Shown here piece by piece: positions 1 through 8,121 of a stretch of 15,523 nt of DNA. The position numbers were made by a program, and so were the translations under genes. Positions within the stretch are counted from its first letter, which is position 1. Each line of letters opens with the position of its first letter. The notes beneath the pieces are model-generated. The model saw nothing but the letters and a program-made list of their open reading frames with translations, was not told where the DNA came from and did not search any database. The stretch covers positions 1 to 15,523 of the forward strand of contig JABDQK010000187.1 in the NCBI GenBank assembly GCA_013042255.1, written 5' to 3'. This stretch comes from Flavobacteriaceae bacterium. Its GTDB lineage: Bacteria; Bacteroidota; Bacteroidia; Flavobacteriales; Flavobacteriaceae.

Positions 1-704
1 GGAAAGGAATCAACTTTTACGATTCGGTCTTCGAGATAAATATCATTAAAACTTACCTCAAGGCCCAGGATACGCCTGATAGAACTTAAAAAATGCCTTT
101 CGTAATCGTAGGTATGAAAGCCAATAAGGTCTGAACCCAGCAGGCCCATAAGAACTTCTTCCCTCCAGGGTAGTGTTCTGAAGATCTCGAAAGAGGGAAA
201 TGGAATATGAAGAAAAAATCCGATGGAGATGTCGGGTTTTTTCTCCCGTACCATTTGAGGAACCAGCATGAGCTGGTAATCATGAACCCAGATGATGTCG
301 TCTTCCTCTGCTTCTTTTAAAATGGCATCAGCGAATTTCTGATTTACCTCTTTGTAGGTATTCCAACTGGAGAGTTCAAACTCGGAGTATTCCAGGAAGT
401 AATGAAAAAGGGGCCAGATGGTGCGGTTACTGAAACCGTAGTAAAAGCCATCTACTTCTTCTTCCGTAAGTTTTACTTTCGACGAACCGTGTTTTGCGAG
501 TGCTTTGTCAATATCACTTTCGAGTTCCCCGGGAATTTCCTCTTCAGTGAGGCCACTCCATCCTATCCAAAGGCTTTGCCCTTCTGAATGCACCGATTTC
601 ATTCCGGTTGCAAGGCCTCCTACACTAGGTATGGCCTTGATGGTACCGTTGTCAATTTGCAATTGTACAGGCAGTCTGTTTGAGATTATGATAGTTTTGG
701 CCAT
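1..704 (-). CDS. otsA: Trehalose-6-phosphate synthase (GT20), N-terminal part, cut by window edge
   Basis: Makes trehalose 6-phosphate from UDP-glucose and glucose 6-phosphate in the cytosol. Reading the minus strand from the ATG at 704-702 gives 234 uninterrupted residues that run off the window start. Family motifs seen in order: SNRLP at residues 8-12 (Arg10 equivalent to the G6P-binding Arg9 of E. coli OtsA), the GGLATG loop at 29-34, WIGWSG at 46-51, NRTIWPLFHY at 93-102, WVHDYQL at 139-145 (Asp142), and the FFLHIPFPS segment with His166. These are the donor- and acceptor-site elements of the family. There is no signal peptide. The C-terminus is not visible. In many flavobacteria this gene is a fusion with a trehalose-phosphatase (OtsB) domain, and that cannot be judged here. 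It is divergent from a GH15 gene 101 bases away, suggesting linked trehalose/glucan metabolism. Identity is clear; exact extent is not. Confidence 0.93.
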   Translation of the reverse strand, partial: MAKTIIISNRLPVQLQIDNGTIKAIPSVGGLATGMKSVHSEGQSLWIGWSGLTEEEIPGELESDIDKALAKHGSSKVKLTEEEVDGFYYGFSNRTIWPLFHYFLEYSEFELSSWNTYKEVNQKFADAILKEAEEDDIIWVHDYQLMLVPQMVREKKPDISIGFFLHIPFPSFEIFRTLPWREEVLMGLLGSDLIGFHTYDYERHFLSSIRRILGLEVSFNDIYLEDRIVKVDSF

Positions 705-805
705 AAATTCAATGTTTTTACCCCTTTTTCTCTTTTGTTTCTCTAAATTTCGTCAAATTGAGGCGCAATTGCAATGAAAGCTGAATTTTTACAGGATTCT
801 TATTT
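705..805. promoter_or_regulatory. Divergent intergenic region between otsA and the GH15 gene
   Basis: This 101-base AT-rich spacer must carry the start signals for both divergent genes. I see no perfect Bacteroidota -7 box (TAnnTTTG). The nearest matches have one mismatch each: TAAATTTC on the plus strand at 744-751, and TCAATTTG on the minus strand at 761-754. Neither has a convincing upstream TTTG at the expected spacing. The region is therefore marked by position, not by a confident motif. Confidence 0.35.
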
Positions 806-2605
806 ATGGACAACTTAGATTACGGAATTATAGGGAACTGCAGGAGCGCTGCTCTTGTTTCAAAGACAGGCTCAATTGACTGGTGTTGTTTACCAGAATT
901 TGACTCATCTTCTGTTTTTGCGAAACTACTGGATGATGAAATAGGGGGATGTTTTGGTATCAAGGTTGAACCCTCATATACGATTAAACAGCGCTATAAA
1001 AAACATACAGCAGTTTTAATAACCGAGTTTAAAGAAGGGGATAATATCTTTGAGATTCACGATTTTATGCCCAGGTATTTAAAAAATCACAGCCACTATT
1101 ACGCTCCGCCTGAATTGGTGCGCTATGTGAAGCATATCTCCGGAAAACCGAAATTCAGTGTCCACTATGAACCTAAACTCGCCTATGCGATTGGTGAAAC
1201 GAATACTTTTATAAAAAAGAATTTTATTGCGAGTTTAACCAAAGGGGAGAAATTTGAGACTGTTTTCCTGTATACGTCATTTAACAAAAATGCCGTCCTG
1301 GAGGGAAGAGAGCTGGAAGTGACGGAGAACGGTTATTTTCTGATGGCCTATAACGAGAAAATTTTCCAGCCCAGTACCCGGAAAATTTATTTGGAACTGG
1401 AAAGAACCAAAGTGTACTGGTTGAATTGGAGCAATAAAACACCTAATTACAAGAAATACAACGCACAGATCACCAGGAGCGCCATTACGCTTAAATTACT
1501 CACCTATAATAAAACGGGTGCCGTATTGGCTGCTGCAACGACCTCCCTTCCCGAAACCATTGGGGAAGTCAGAAACTGGGACTATCGCTTTTGTTGGATT
1601 CGTGATGCATCGATGGTGATTAAGGTGATGGTTGATCTGGGTCATATAAATGTAGCGAAGCGTTACCTGCAGTTTATCGTTGATCTGATTCCTGATAAAG
1701 GAGAAAAACTCCAGATCATGTACGGGATTAACAAGGAGAAGAAACTCACGGAGAGAACGCTCGACCACTTAAAAGGATACAAAGGCTCAAAACCGGTAAG
1801 GGTTGGCAATGCCGCCTATGAGCAAAGACAAAATGATATTTATGGTATCCTGATGGATGCCATTTATGCCCAATTGAATATTTTCAGCACCGATATCGAA
1901 AATGCCGAGGAACTCTGGGGAATAACCAAAGGAATTGTCTGGATCGTTACCGAACACTGGCGGGAACCCGATAAAGGGATCTGGGAATTCCGGCAGGAAG
2001 ATCGACATTTTACCTTTTCAAAAGTCCTTTGCTGGGTGGCTATCGATCGGGCGATCAAAGTGGCCCGAATCTTTAGGAAATGGAGAAAGATAGAGAAATG
2101 GAGCTTACTGGAACAGGAGATCAAAAAGGATATCATGGACAAGGCCTGGAATGAAGAAGTGCAGGCATTTACCCAGTCTTATGGCAGTACCAATCTCGAC
2201 GCTTCAGTATTGCTTATGGAATCTTATGGGTTTATTCCGGCCAGAGACCCGAAATTTGTAAGTACCGTAAAAGCTATTGAAAAAGACCTGAGTAACGATG
2301 GACTTTTATATCGCTACAAAAATGAGGATGATTTTGGCCTGCCTTCTTCTTCATTTACCATTTGCACTTTCTGGTTTATCAACAGCCTCTTTAAAATTGG
2401 AGAAGAAGAAAAAGCCCAGGAACTTTTTGACCGTGTACTTAGTTATAGTAATCACCTGGGACTCTTTAGTGAGGATATCGATTTTAAAACCAAACGTTTA
2501 CTGGGTAATTTTCCTCAGGCATATTCGCATCTGGCACTAATAGAGTGTGCAATTAATTTTTCTCAGAAAGCTACGGAACAACGCGTCCTGGAATCTATGC
2601 GTTAA
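806..2605 (+). CDS. Glycoside hydrolase family 15 protein (glucoamylase/trehalase family)
   Basis: A 599-residue GH15 enzyme with no signal peptide, so probably cytosolic. The N-terminal domain opens with the family signature DYGIIGNCRSAALVSKTGSI near residues 5-24. The (alpha/alpha)6 catalytic domain starts around residue 225. It carries NWDYRFCWIRDA at 257-268, a VRVGNAAYEQRQNDIYG segment at 331-347, and the general-acid region REPDKGIWEFR with Glu394. Near the end is the presumed general-base region LGLFSEDID with Glu556. Both catalytic acids are therefore present and the length is normal. The family includes glucoamylases, glucodextranases and bacterial alpha,alpha-trehalases. Divergent pairing with trehalose-6-phosphate synthase makes trehalose or an alpha-glucan the likely substrate, but that is inference. 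The last 11 bases overlap the end of the convergent decarboxylase gene. Confidence 0.9.
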   Translation: MDNLDYGIIGNCRSAALVSKTGSIDWCCLPEFDSSSVFAKLLDDEIGGCFGIKVEPSYTIKQRYKKHTAVLITEFKEGDNIFEIHDFMPRYLKNHSHYYAPPELVRYVKHISGKPKFSVHYEPKLAYAIGETNTFIKKNFIASLTKGEKFETVFLYTSFNKNAVLEGRELEVTENGYFLMAYNEKIFQPSTRKIYLELERTKVYWLNWSNKTPNYKKYNAQITRSAITLKLLTYNKTGAVLAAATTSLPETIGEVRNWDYRFCWIRDASMVIKVMVDLGHINVAKRYLQFIVDLIPDKGEKLQIMYGINKEKKLTERTLDHLKGYKGSKPVRVGNAAYEQRQNDIYGILMDAIYAQLNIFSTDIENAEELWGITKGIVWIVTEHWREPDKGIWEFRQEDRHFTFSKVLCWVAIDRAIKVARIFRKWRKIEKWSLLEQEIKKDIMDKAWNEEVQAFTQSYGSTNLDASVLLMESYGFIPARDPKFVSTVKAIEKDLSNDGLLYRYKNEDDFGLPSSSFTICTFWFINSLFKIGEEEKAQELFDRVLSYSNHLGLFSEDIDFKTKRLLGNFPQAYSHLALIECAINFSQKATEQRVLESMR

Positions 2606-4034
2606 GGTGGCCTCGCCTCCCTTTTGAAATAATCAGTGAAAGCAATTCTTTCAAGTGCTCTGTAGTCGTAAAAGGATTCATGATGGTGCATCGGAGATAT
2701 TGCCTTCCCCTGATACGGGTTTGTACAATATAAAATCTTCCTTCCTGCAGTAATGCCTGCCTGATTCTTTTGTTGACCTCGTTCACCTCATTAAGGGGTA
2801 ATCCTTGTAGTAGATAGCGAAAACAGACGATATTAGACTCCGGAACAACTGCCAGCTCCAGGTCGGGAGTTTCCCCGATCATCTTTGCAAAGTCCTGCCC
2901 CAGGTCATACAGGGTAGTCACATTATCATCAAAAACTTCCTCACCGTAGGTTTTTAAGAGAAGAAACCACTGCAGGCTCATCATGGTTTTAGTGCATTCA
3001 AAAGTCCGTTTTGCCAGATTGAACCAATCTTCATCGTCCGAATGCTGCAAGAGGTATTCTGCATCCTGACTGAAAATTGTATGAGAGTGGCGGCCTTCAC
3101 GAAAGATAAGCGCGGTGGTAATGGTAGACATCAGCATCATTTTATGCCCGTCAATTACCACAGAATCGGCAAGGTGAATCCCTTTTACAGTCTCCTTGTA
3201 TTTTTTGGAGAATACTGCGGCTCCGCCGTGAGCTCCGTCTACATGAAACCAAAGATTGTGCCTTCTGGAGAAAGCAGCAAGGGCTTCAAGGTCGTCGTAA
3301 ATTCCCGTGGCCGTTGAAGGGGCACTCCCAACCAGGGCGAAGACTTCCAATCCTTTTTCTTTTGCCTCCTGAAAACACGACTCCAGTTCTGAGCTGTTTA
3401 TCTCAAAATTCTCAGTAACGGGAACTTTGATAATACCTTGGGTTCCCAGACCCATGATCCGGGCAGCCCTGTCTACACAGTAATGTGCTTCTTCTGAAAC
3501 CATTATTGCCAGGGGATTAGAACTTCCATCCTTCCAGACATCACCCCTTACTTTAGCTTTTCTGGCTGCCAGCAGGGCAGTGAGGTTAGCAAGGGTGCCA
3601 CCAGAGGTTAGAATGCCCCTTGAGTCTTTATCAAAACCTATTTTGCTGGCAATCAAATCTGTTATGATGCGTTCTATGGCAGTAGGAGCCATCCCCATTT
3701 CATAAACAGCCATTCCATTGTTGAGGATTGAACTCACCAATCCGGACAAGGCAGCAAGCGGTGCAGGGGCACAAACCTGATGGCCGATATACCGCGGATT
3801 ATGGACGTGTGTAGTATGGGAAAGCACTTCCTTAAAAAAATCCTTTTCTGATCCTTGCTGAAGAAACTCGTCCCAGAAAGTTTTTTCATCCTCGGGAAGG
3901 TTCCAGTTGATCACTTTTTTATCTTCCTGTTGTTGACACGATTCCATATGATTCGCCAGCAGGTCGATGAGGGCATGTCCTTGTTCCCGAAATTGTTCGG
4001 GCTGATAAACTTGCTTTAATAAAGTGGATTTCAT
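2595..4034 (-). CDS. Pyridoxal-phosphate-dependent decarboxylase, group II (substrate unknown)
   Basis: A 479-residue fold-type I PLP enzyme of the group II amino acid decarboxylase family (glutamate, aromatic amino acid, 2,4-diaminobutyrate and cysteine sulfinate decarboxylases). Visible features: HNPRYIGHQ at residues 78-86, the TSGGTLANLTALLAAR phosphate-binding segment at 143-158, and EEAHYCVDRAA with His184, which should stack on the PLP ring. HVDGAHGG at 264-271 carries Asp266, the partner of the pyridine nitrogen. VVIDGHKMM carries Lys298, the expected Schiff-base lysine. The wording differs from the usual HVDAA(Y/W)GG and (D/N)xHKW forms, so transferring a substrate from well-known members is unsafe. 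The ATG start at 4034-4032 gives a normal N-terminus and no signal peptide. It is divergent from the M49 peptidase and overlaps the GH15 gene tail to tail; neither neighbour hints at a substrate. Confidence 0.88.
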   Translation of the reverse strand: MKSTLLKQVYQPEQFREQGHALIDLLANHMESCQQQEDKKVINWNLPEDEKTFWDEFLQQGSEKDFFKEVLSHTTHVHNPRYIGHQVCAPAPLAALSGLVSSILNNGMAVYEMGMAPTAIERIITDLIASKIGFDKDSRGILTSGGTLANLTALLAARKAKVRGDVWKDGSSNPLAIMVSEEAHYCVDRAARIMGLGTQGIIKVPVTENFEINSSELESCFQEAKEKGLEVFALVGSAPSTATGIYDDLEALAAFSRRHNLWFHVDGAHGGAAVFSKKYKETVKGIHLADSVVIDGHKMMLMSTITTALIFREGRHSHTIFSQDAEYLLQHSDDEDWFNLAKRTFECTKTMMSLQWFLLLKTYGEEVFDDNVTTLYDLGQDFAKMIGETPDLELAVVPESNIVCFRYLLQGLPLNEVNEVNKRIRQALLQEGRFYIVQTRIRGRQYLRCTIMNPFTTTEHLKELLSLIISKGRRGHLNA

Positions 4035-4062
4035 GAGAATGTATAGATGAGGTAGTTTCGCC

Positions 4063-4070
4063 TAAAGATA
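4063..4070 (-). promoter_or_regulatory. Possible -7 box for the PLP decarboxylase
   Basis: On the minus strand this reads TATCTTTA, one mismatch (last base) from the Bacteroidota consensus TAnnTTTG, and lies 28 bases upstream of the decarboxylase ATG. No clear -33 TTTG is seen. Weak support. Confidence 0.3.
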
Positions 4071-4158
4071 AATCTATGTTTTAAATTAAAAGCTTTACTA
4101 ATGCATGAATTATGCGATGTATTATAGAAAAAAGCATCAGAATCTTATCCTAAATATT

Positions 4159-4166
4159 TACTTTTG
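4159..4166 (+). promoter_or_regulatory. Bacteroidota -7 promoter box for the M49 peptidase gene
   Basis: TACTTTTG matches TAnnTTTG perfectly and ends 27 bases before the ATG at 4194, leaving room for a short A-rich leader, as is usual in this phylum. I see no clear -33 TTTG. The box overlaps an upstream in-frame TTG at 4164, which argues against that TTG as the start codon. Confidence 0.55.
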
Positions 4167-4193
4167 AGAGAGAACGAAAACAGAACTAAAATC

Positions 4194-6215
4194 ATGAAAT
4201 TACGACATTTTTTTATCGCCCTGCTGGCGATTGGACTCATTTGGTCCTGCAAGGAAAAGGAAACTACTGAAGCAACTGCGACTACTGAATCCGACTCATT
4301 TGAATATTTTGTAGATCAGTTTGCAGATATCCAAATCCTGAGATATCAGATTCCCGGTTTTGATGAACTGACTCTGGATCAGAAGAAACTCGTGTATTAC
4401 CTAACCCAGGCCGGTTTGGCAGGGAGAGATATCATCTGGGACCAGAATTACCGGCATAACCTGGAGATAAGAAGAGCCCTCGAAAATGCATATCAGAACT
4501 ATTCAGGAGATAAATCCACGGATGAATGGGCGGCATTTGAAACATATCTGAAACGGGTGTGGTTTTCCAATGGGATCCATCATCATTATTCCAATGATAA
4601 ACTAAAACCCGCGTTTAGTCCGGAATACCTTAAAGGCTTACTTGAAGAAACGGATACAAAACTCGAGGGTGAAGCGCTTGAAGTGATTTTCAATGAAGCA
4701 GATGCCAAGAAAGTGAATAAGAAGAAAGGTGTTGATAACGTTGCGGCGTCAGCAGTTAATTTTTATGACCCGAGTCTGACCGATGCCGAGGTAGAAGCAT
4801 TCTACGCCAGTGCCTATAAAGGACCGGAAGGAAGACCGGTGGAAACGGGATTAAACTCCAGGCTTTCAAAAATAAATGGTAAAATCGCAGAGGAGGTTTA
4901 TATGTCGGGTGGACTCTACGGCCAGGCCATCGATGAAATCGTCAAATGGCTTGAGAAAGCAAAAGGGGTAGCTGAGAATGAACAACAGGCAAATACTCTG
5001 GGGCTACTTATTGAATACTACAAAACAGGGAGTCTGGATACCTGGGATGAATACGCTATTTCCTGGGTAAATTCCAGGGATGGGGACATCGACTGGATCA
5101 ATGGATTTATTGAGGTGTATAACGACCCGAAGGGATACAAAGGATCTTATGAAAACATTGTACAGCTCAAGGATTTTGAAATGTCCAGACAGATGGCAGT
5201 CCTTTCTGAAAACGCCCAATGGTTTGAGGACGAGTCTCCGTTGATGGAAGAGCATAAAAAGAAAAATGTGGTTGGTGTTTCTTATAAGACCGTTAATGTG
5301 GCCGGTGAGGCAGGAGATGCATCTCCCAGTACCCCAATTGGGGTAAACCTGCCCAATAACAACTGGATACGGCAGGAACACGGAAGTAAATCGGTTTCTC
5401 TGGGTAATATTATTGAGGCCTATAGCAATGCCGGCGGAACTGGCAGGTTAAAGGAATATGCTCATGATGAAGAAGAAATAGCCAGAGAGACCAAATATGG
5501 TAAGACCGCTTCCAAACTGCTTACGGCTTTACACGAGGTAGTAGGCCATGCGTCCGGTCTACTCAATGAAGGCGTAGGTCAGCCTAAAGAAACCCTTAAG
5601 AATTATGCCTCTACGATGGAAGAGGGGAGGGCAGATCTGGTTGGATTGTATTATTTAATGGACCCCAAATTGCAGGAATTGGGCCTGACAGATAACTGGA
5701 AGGAGTTGGGAATGACAGCCTTTGATCGCTATATCAGAAATGGTATGGTTACCCAGTTGATCAGGATTGAATTAGGAGATGACATTGAAGAAGACCATAT
5801 GGTTAACAGGCAATGGGTATCTGCCTGGGTATTCGAAAAAGGAAAAGATGACAATGTTATAGAGAAGGTAGTTCGAGAGGGCAAAACGTATTACAACATC
5901 AACGACTATTCTAAACTCAGGGAACTTTTTGGGCAGTTGCTCAGGGAAACCCAGCGAATTAAGTCGGAAGGTGATTTTAAAGCGGCTCAGGATCTTGTAG
6001 AAGGATATGGGATAAAGGTAGATCAGGAATTACACGCTGAGGTATTGGAGAGGAATAAGGCCTTTAAAACGCCTCCTTACAGTGGATTTGTCAATCCGGT
6101 TCTGCTTCCTGAGACCGATGCGGCCGGGGAGATTACAGATATAAAATTGCTACAGCCCGAAACCTTTGTAGAGCAAATGCTTTCATATTCCGGCACTTAT
6201 AGTTTTTTAAACTAG
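4194..6215 (+). CDS. Peptidase M49 (dipeptidyl peptidase III family), predicted lipoprotein
   Basis: A zinc metallopeptidase of family M49, which removes dipeptides from the N-terminus of short peptides. From the ATG at 4194 it has 673 residues. Residues 1-18 form a signal peptide with a positive start and hydrophobic core, ending in LIWSC with Cys19 as the likely lipidated residue, so a periplasmic or outer-membrane location is inferred. The zinc motif HEVVGH (His447, Glu448, His452) is the M49 HExxGH hexapeptide. EEGRAD at 476-481 supplies the third zinc ligand, and this roughly 30-residue spacing is the one I recall for the Bacteroides thetaiotaomicron enzyme, of similar length. The reading frame also continues upstream to a TTG at 4164. 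I prefer the ATG because it begins directly at the signal peptide and the TTG overlaps the -7 box. Relatives are, as I recall, sometimes mislabelled dihydrofolate reductase; nothing here supports that. A strong terminator follows. Confidence 0.92.
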   Translation: MKLRHFFIALLAIGLIWSCKEKETTEATATTESDSFEYFVDQFADIQILRYQIPGFDELTLDQKKLVYYLTQAGLAGRDIIWDQNYRHNLEIRRALENAYQNYSGDKSTDEWAAFETYLKRVWFSNGIHHHYSNDKLKPAFSPEYLKGLLEETDTKLEGEALEVIFNEADAKKVNKKKGVDNVAASAVNFYDPSLTDAEVEAFYASAYKGPEGRPVETGLNSRLSKINGKIAEEVYMSGGLYGQAIDEIVKWLEKAKGVAENEQQANTLGLLIEYYKTGSLDTWDEYAISWVNSRDGDIDWINGFIEVYNDPKGYKGSYENIVQLKDFEMSRQMAVLSENAQWFEDESPLMEEHKKKNVVGVSYKTVNVAGEAGDASPSTPIGVNLPNNNWIRQEHGSKSVSLGNIIEAYSNAGGTGRLKEYAHDEEEIARETKYGKTASKLLTALHEVVGHASGLLNEGVGQPKETLKNYASTMEEGRADLVGLYYLMDPKLQELGLTDNWKELGMTAFDRYIRNGMVTQLIRIELGDDIEEDHMVNRQWVSAWVFEKGKDDNVIEKVVREGKTYYNINDYSKLRELFGQLLRETQRIKSEGDFKAAQDLVEGYGIKVDQELHAEVLERNKAFKTPPYSGFVNPVLLPETDAAGEITDIKLLQPETFVEQMLSYSGTYSFLN

Positions 6216-6235
6216 TTAGCCCACAATAAGTAAAC

Positions 6236-6264
6236 AAAAAACCGCCTCAAAAGGGCGGTTTTTT
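6236..6264. terminator. Bidirectional intrinsic terminator between the M49 gene and fadE
   Basis: An uninterrupted 11-pair stem: A6236-C6246 pairs with G6254-T6264 around a 7-base loop (TCAAAAG). The GC core is CCGCC/GGCGG, and the A-run and T-run on either side give a U-tract on both strands. It lies between two convergent stop codons (6215 plus, 6283 minus), so it can end both transcripts. Confidence 0.93.
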
Positions 6265-6282
6265 TATTATGAATGACCTTGA

Positions 6283-8097
6283 TTATGCGTCAAAAGTATA
6301 CGCATTATCTGCAGCAACTTTGTCTGCAATTTTATTGCGAAGGGCAACAACATTGGGCTGATTGGTGTACTTGGTAAACCTTTTTAATCCCATCAGCATC
6401 ATTCGCTGTTCGTCTCCTTCTGCAAATGATACGATCGCCTCTTTTCCTTTCTTAATGATAATGTCCACAGCTTCGTACAAATACAACTGAGTCATGGCAA
6501 TTTCGATTTCCTGTGATGCCTCTCCATTGCGCTTAGCGTTCTTTTCGGTACGCAGCAGCGTTGATTCAGCCATATAGATTTCGATCAGAATATCAGCGGC
6601 AGCAAGTAGCAGCTGTTGATGTGATTCCAGATCCGGACCAAATTTTTGAACAGCACTTCCGGCCACCATAAGGAAAACTTTTTTCAATCTGGCGATCAGG
6701 TCTTTTTCTTCAGCGAAGAGTTCAGAAAAATCAGGAGTCTCGAAAGAAGGAATACCCATTAATTCTTCGCCTACCGCCGTTGCAGGTCCCAGAAGGTCTA
6801 CATGTCCTTTCATCGCCTTTTTGACCAGCATACCTACAGCGAGCATTCGGTTAATTTCATTAGTCCCTTCGTAGATCCTGGAAATTCGCGCATCCCTCCA
6901 GGCCTTTTCCATAGGAGTATCGGCACTAAAGCCCATTCCTCCAAAGATCTGAATACCTTCATCTGTTGTATTCTGAACATCTTCGGAAACAGCTACCTTT
7001 AGAATAGAGCATTCGATAGCGTATTCTTCAACGCCTTTGAGCTCTGCTTCCTGGTGTGTATTTCCTTCAGCTTCTCTTATTGCGATTCTGTCTTCGATAT
7101 TCTTCGCAGCCCGATAACTGGCCGATTCACCCGCATAGGCATTGATGGCCATTTGAGCGATCTTGGCTTTGATAGCCCCAAAATTAATGATCGGGGTATT
7201 AAACTGAACACGTTCGTTGGCGTAGTTCACTGCTTCATTAAGTACACGGCGCTGAGCTTCAAGACATGCAGCCGCTAGTTTTATCCTTCCAACATTAAGG
7301 GCATTCATGGCAATCTTAAACCCATTTCCTCTTTCGGAGAGCATATTTTCAACAGGCACTTTAGTTTCGTTGAAGAACACCTGGCGGGTGGAAGACGAAT
7401 GTATTCCCAGTTTCTTTTCTTCCTCTCCCATGGAAATCCCGTTTTTCGGATCGTTTTCTACAATAAAGCCGGTGATATTCTTATCGTCTTCAATGCGTGC
7501 AAAGACGATAAACAGATTACAAAATCCGGCGTTGGAGATCCACATTTTCTGTCCGGTGATGTTGTAGAATTTTCCATCTTTTGAGAGAACGGCCTTTGTT
7601 TTTCCCGAATTGGCATCTGAACCAGCTCCGGGTTCTGTGAGGCAATAGGCACCAAACCATTCTCCGGTGGCCAGTTTGGGCACGTATTTTTTCTTTTGCT
7701 CTTCGGTACCGTATAAGGTGATAGGCAGTGTGCCGATCCCTGTATGTGCTCCGAATGCTGTGCTGAAAGAGCCGGTGGCTCCGGAGATATAATCGCATAC
7801 CAGCATAGTGGAGACAAACCCCATGCCCATTCCTCCGTAGGCTTCAGGGACAGCAATACTCAAAAATCCGAGCTCCCCTGCCTTAAGCATGCATTCTTTG
7901 GTGAATTCATAGTCTTTGTTTTCAAATCGCTCCCAATGGGCCCAAAGTTCGCGATCAACAAACTCCTTGGTGCTTTCACGCATCATCTTTTGTTCCTCAT
8001 TGAGGTCCTCCAACGTAAAAACGTCTTCGCATTTGGTTTCCTTGACGAGGAACTGGCCTCCTCTTAAAATATCTTTGTTTACTGTTTCGGTACTCAT
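6283..8097 (-). CDS. fadE: Acyl-CoA dehydrogenase, long form (first step of beta-oxidation)
   Basis: An FAD enzyme that makes trans-2-enoyl-CoA from acyl-CoA, passing electrons to ETF. The 604-residue protein has the standard three-part core. The acyl-CoA dehydrogenase signature YCLTEPGAGSDANSG is at 151-165, followed by TGQKMWISNAG at 181-191. The C-terminal FAD/substrate helices carry GIQIFGGMGFSADTPMEKAWRDAR at 381-404 in two adjoining pieces, then ISRIYEGTNEINR with Glu410 as the expected catalytic base. Beyond about residue 430 there is a further 170-residue helical extension, so it is much longer than the 380-residue short and medium-chain enzymes. It resembles the long YusJ/FadE type of Bacillus subtilis (about 594 residues) and the VLCAD layout, which suggests long-chain substrates (inference). 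It is the last gene of the fad operon, 24 bases after fadA and just before the terminator. Confidence 0.93.
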   Translation of the reverse strand: MSTETVNKDILRGGQFLVKETKCEDVFTLEDLNEEQKMMRESTKEFVDRELWAHWERFENKDYEFTKECMLKAGELGFLSIAVPEAYGGMGMGFVSTMLVCDYISGATGSFSTAFGAHTGIGTLPITLYGTEEQKKKYVPKLATGEWFGAYCLTEPGAGSDANSGKTKAVLSKDGKFYNITGQKMWISNAGFCNLFIVFARIEDDKNITGFIVENDPKNGISMGEEEKKLGIHSSSTRQVFFNETKVPVENMLSERGNGFKIAMNALNVGRIKLAAACLEAQRRVLNEAVNYANERVQFNTPIINFGAIKAKIAQMAINAYAGESASYRAAKNIEDRIAIREAEGNTHQEAELKGVEEYAIECSILKVAVSEDVQNTTDEGIQIFGGMGFSADTPMEKAWRDARISRIYEGTNEINRMLAVGMLVKKAMKGHVDLLGPATAVGEELMGIPSFETPDFSELFAEEKDLIARLKKVFLMVAGSAVQKFGPDLESHQQLLLAAADILIEIYMAESTLLRTEKNAKRNGEASQEIEIAMTQLYLYEAVDIIIKKGKEAIVSFAEGDEQRMMLMGLKRFTKYTNQPNVVALRNKIADKVAADNAYTFDA

Positions 8098-8121
8098 GGT
8101 TGTAAATATTTTGTAGGTGTG

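Noticed and set aside
402..777. Two plus-strand open frames (402-587 and 505-777) over the trehalose-6-phosphate synthase region.
   Set aside because: The opposite strand encodes an uninterrupted GT20 protein with all N-terminal motifs; the plus-strand translations are low-complexity and unrecognisable.
5004..5381. A 125-codon minus-strand open frame inside the M49 peptidase gene.
   Set aside because: It lies wholly antisense to a gene with clear catalytic motifs, and its translation has no recognisable domain.
7458..7856. A 132-codon minus-strand frame within fadE, in a different frame.
   Set aside because: It is an off-frame reading of the conserved acyl-CoA dehydrogenase core, which itself reads without interruption.
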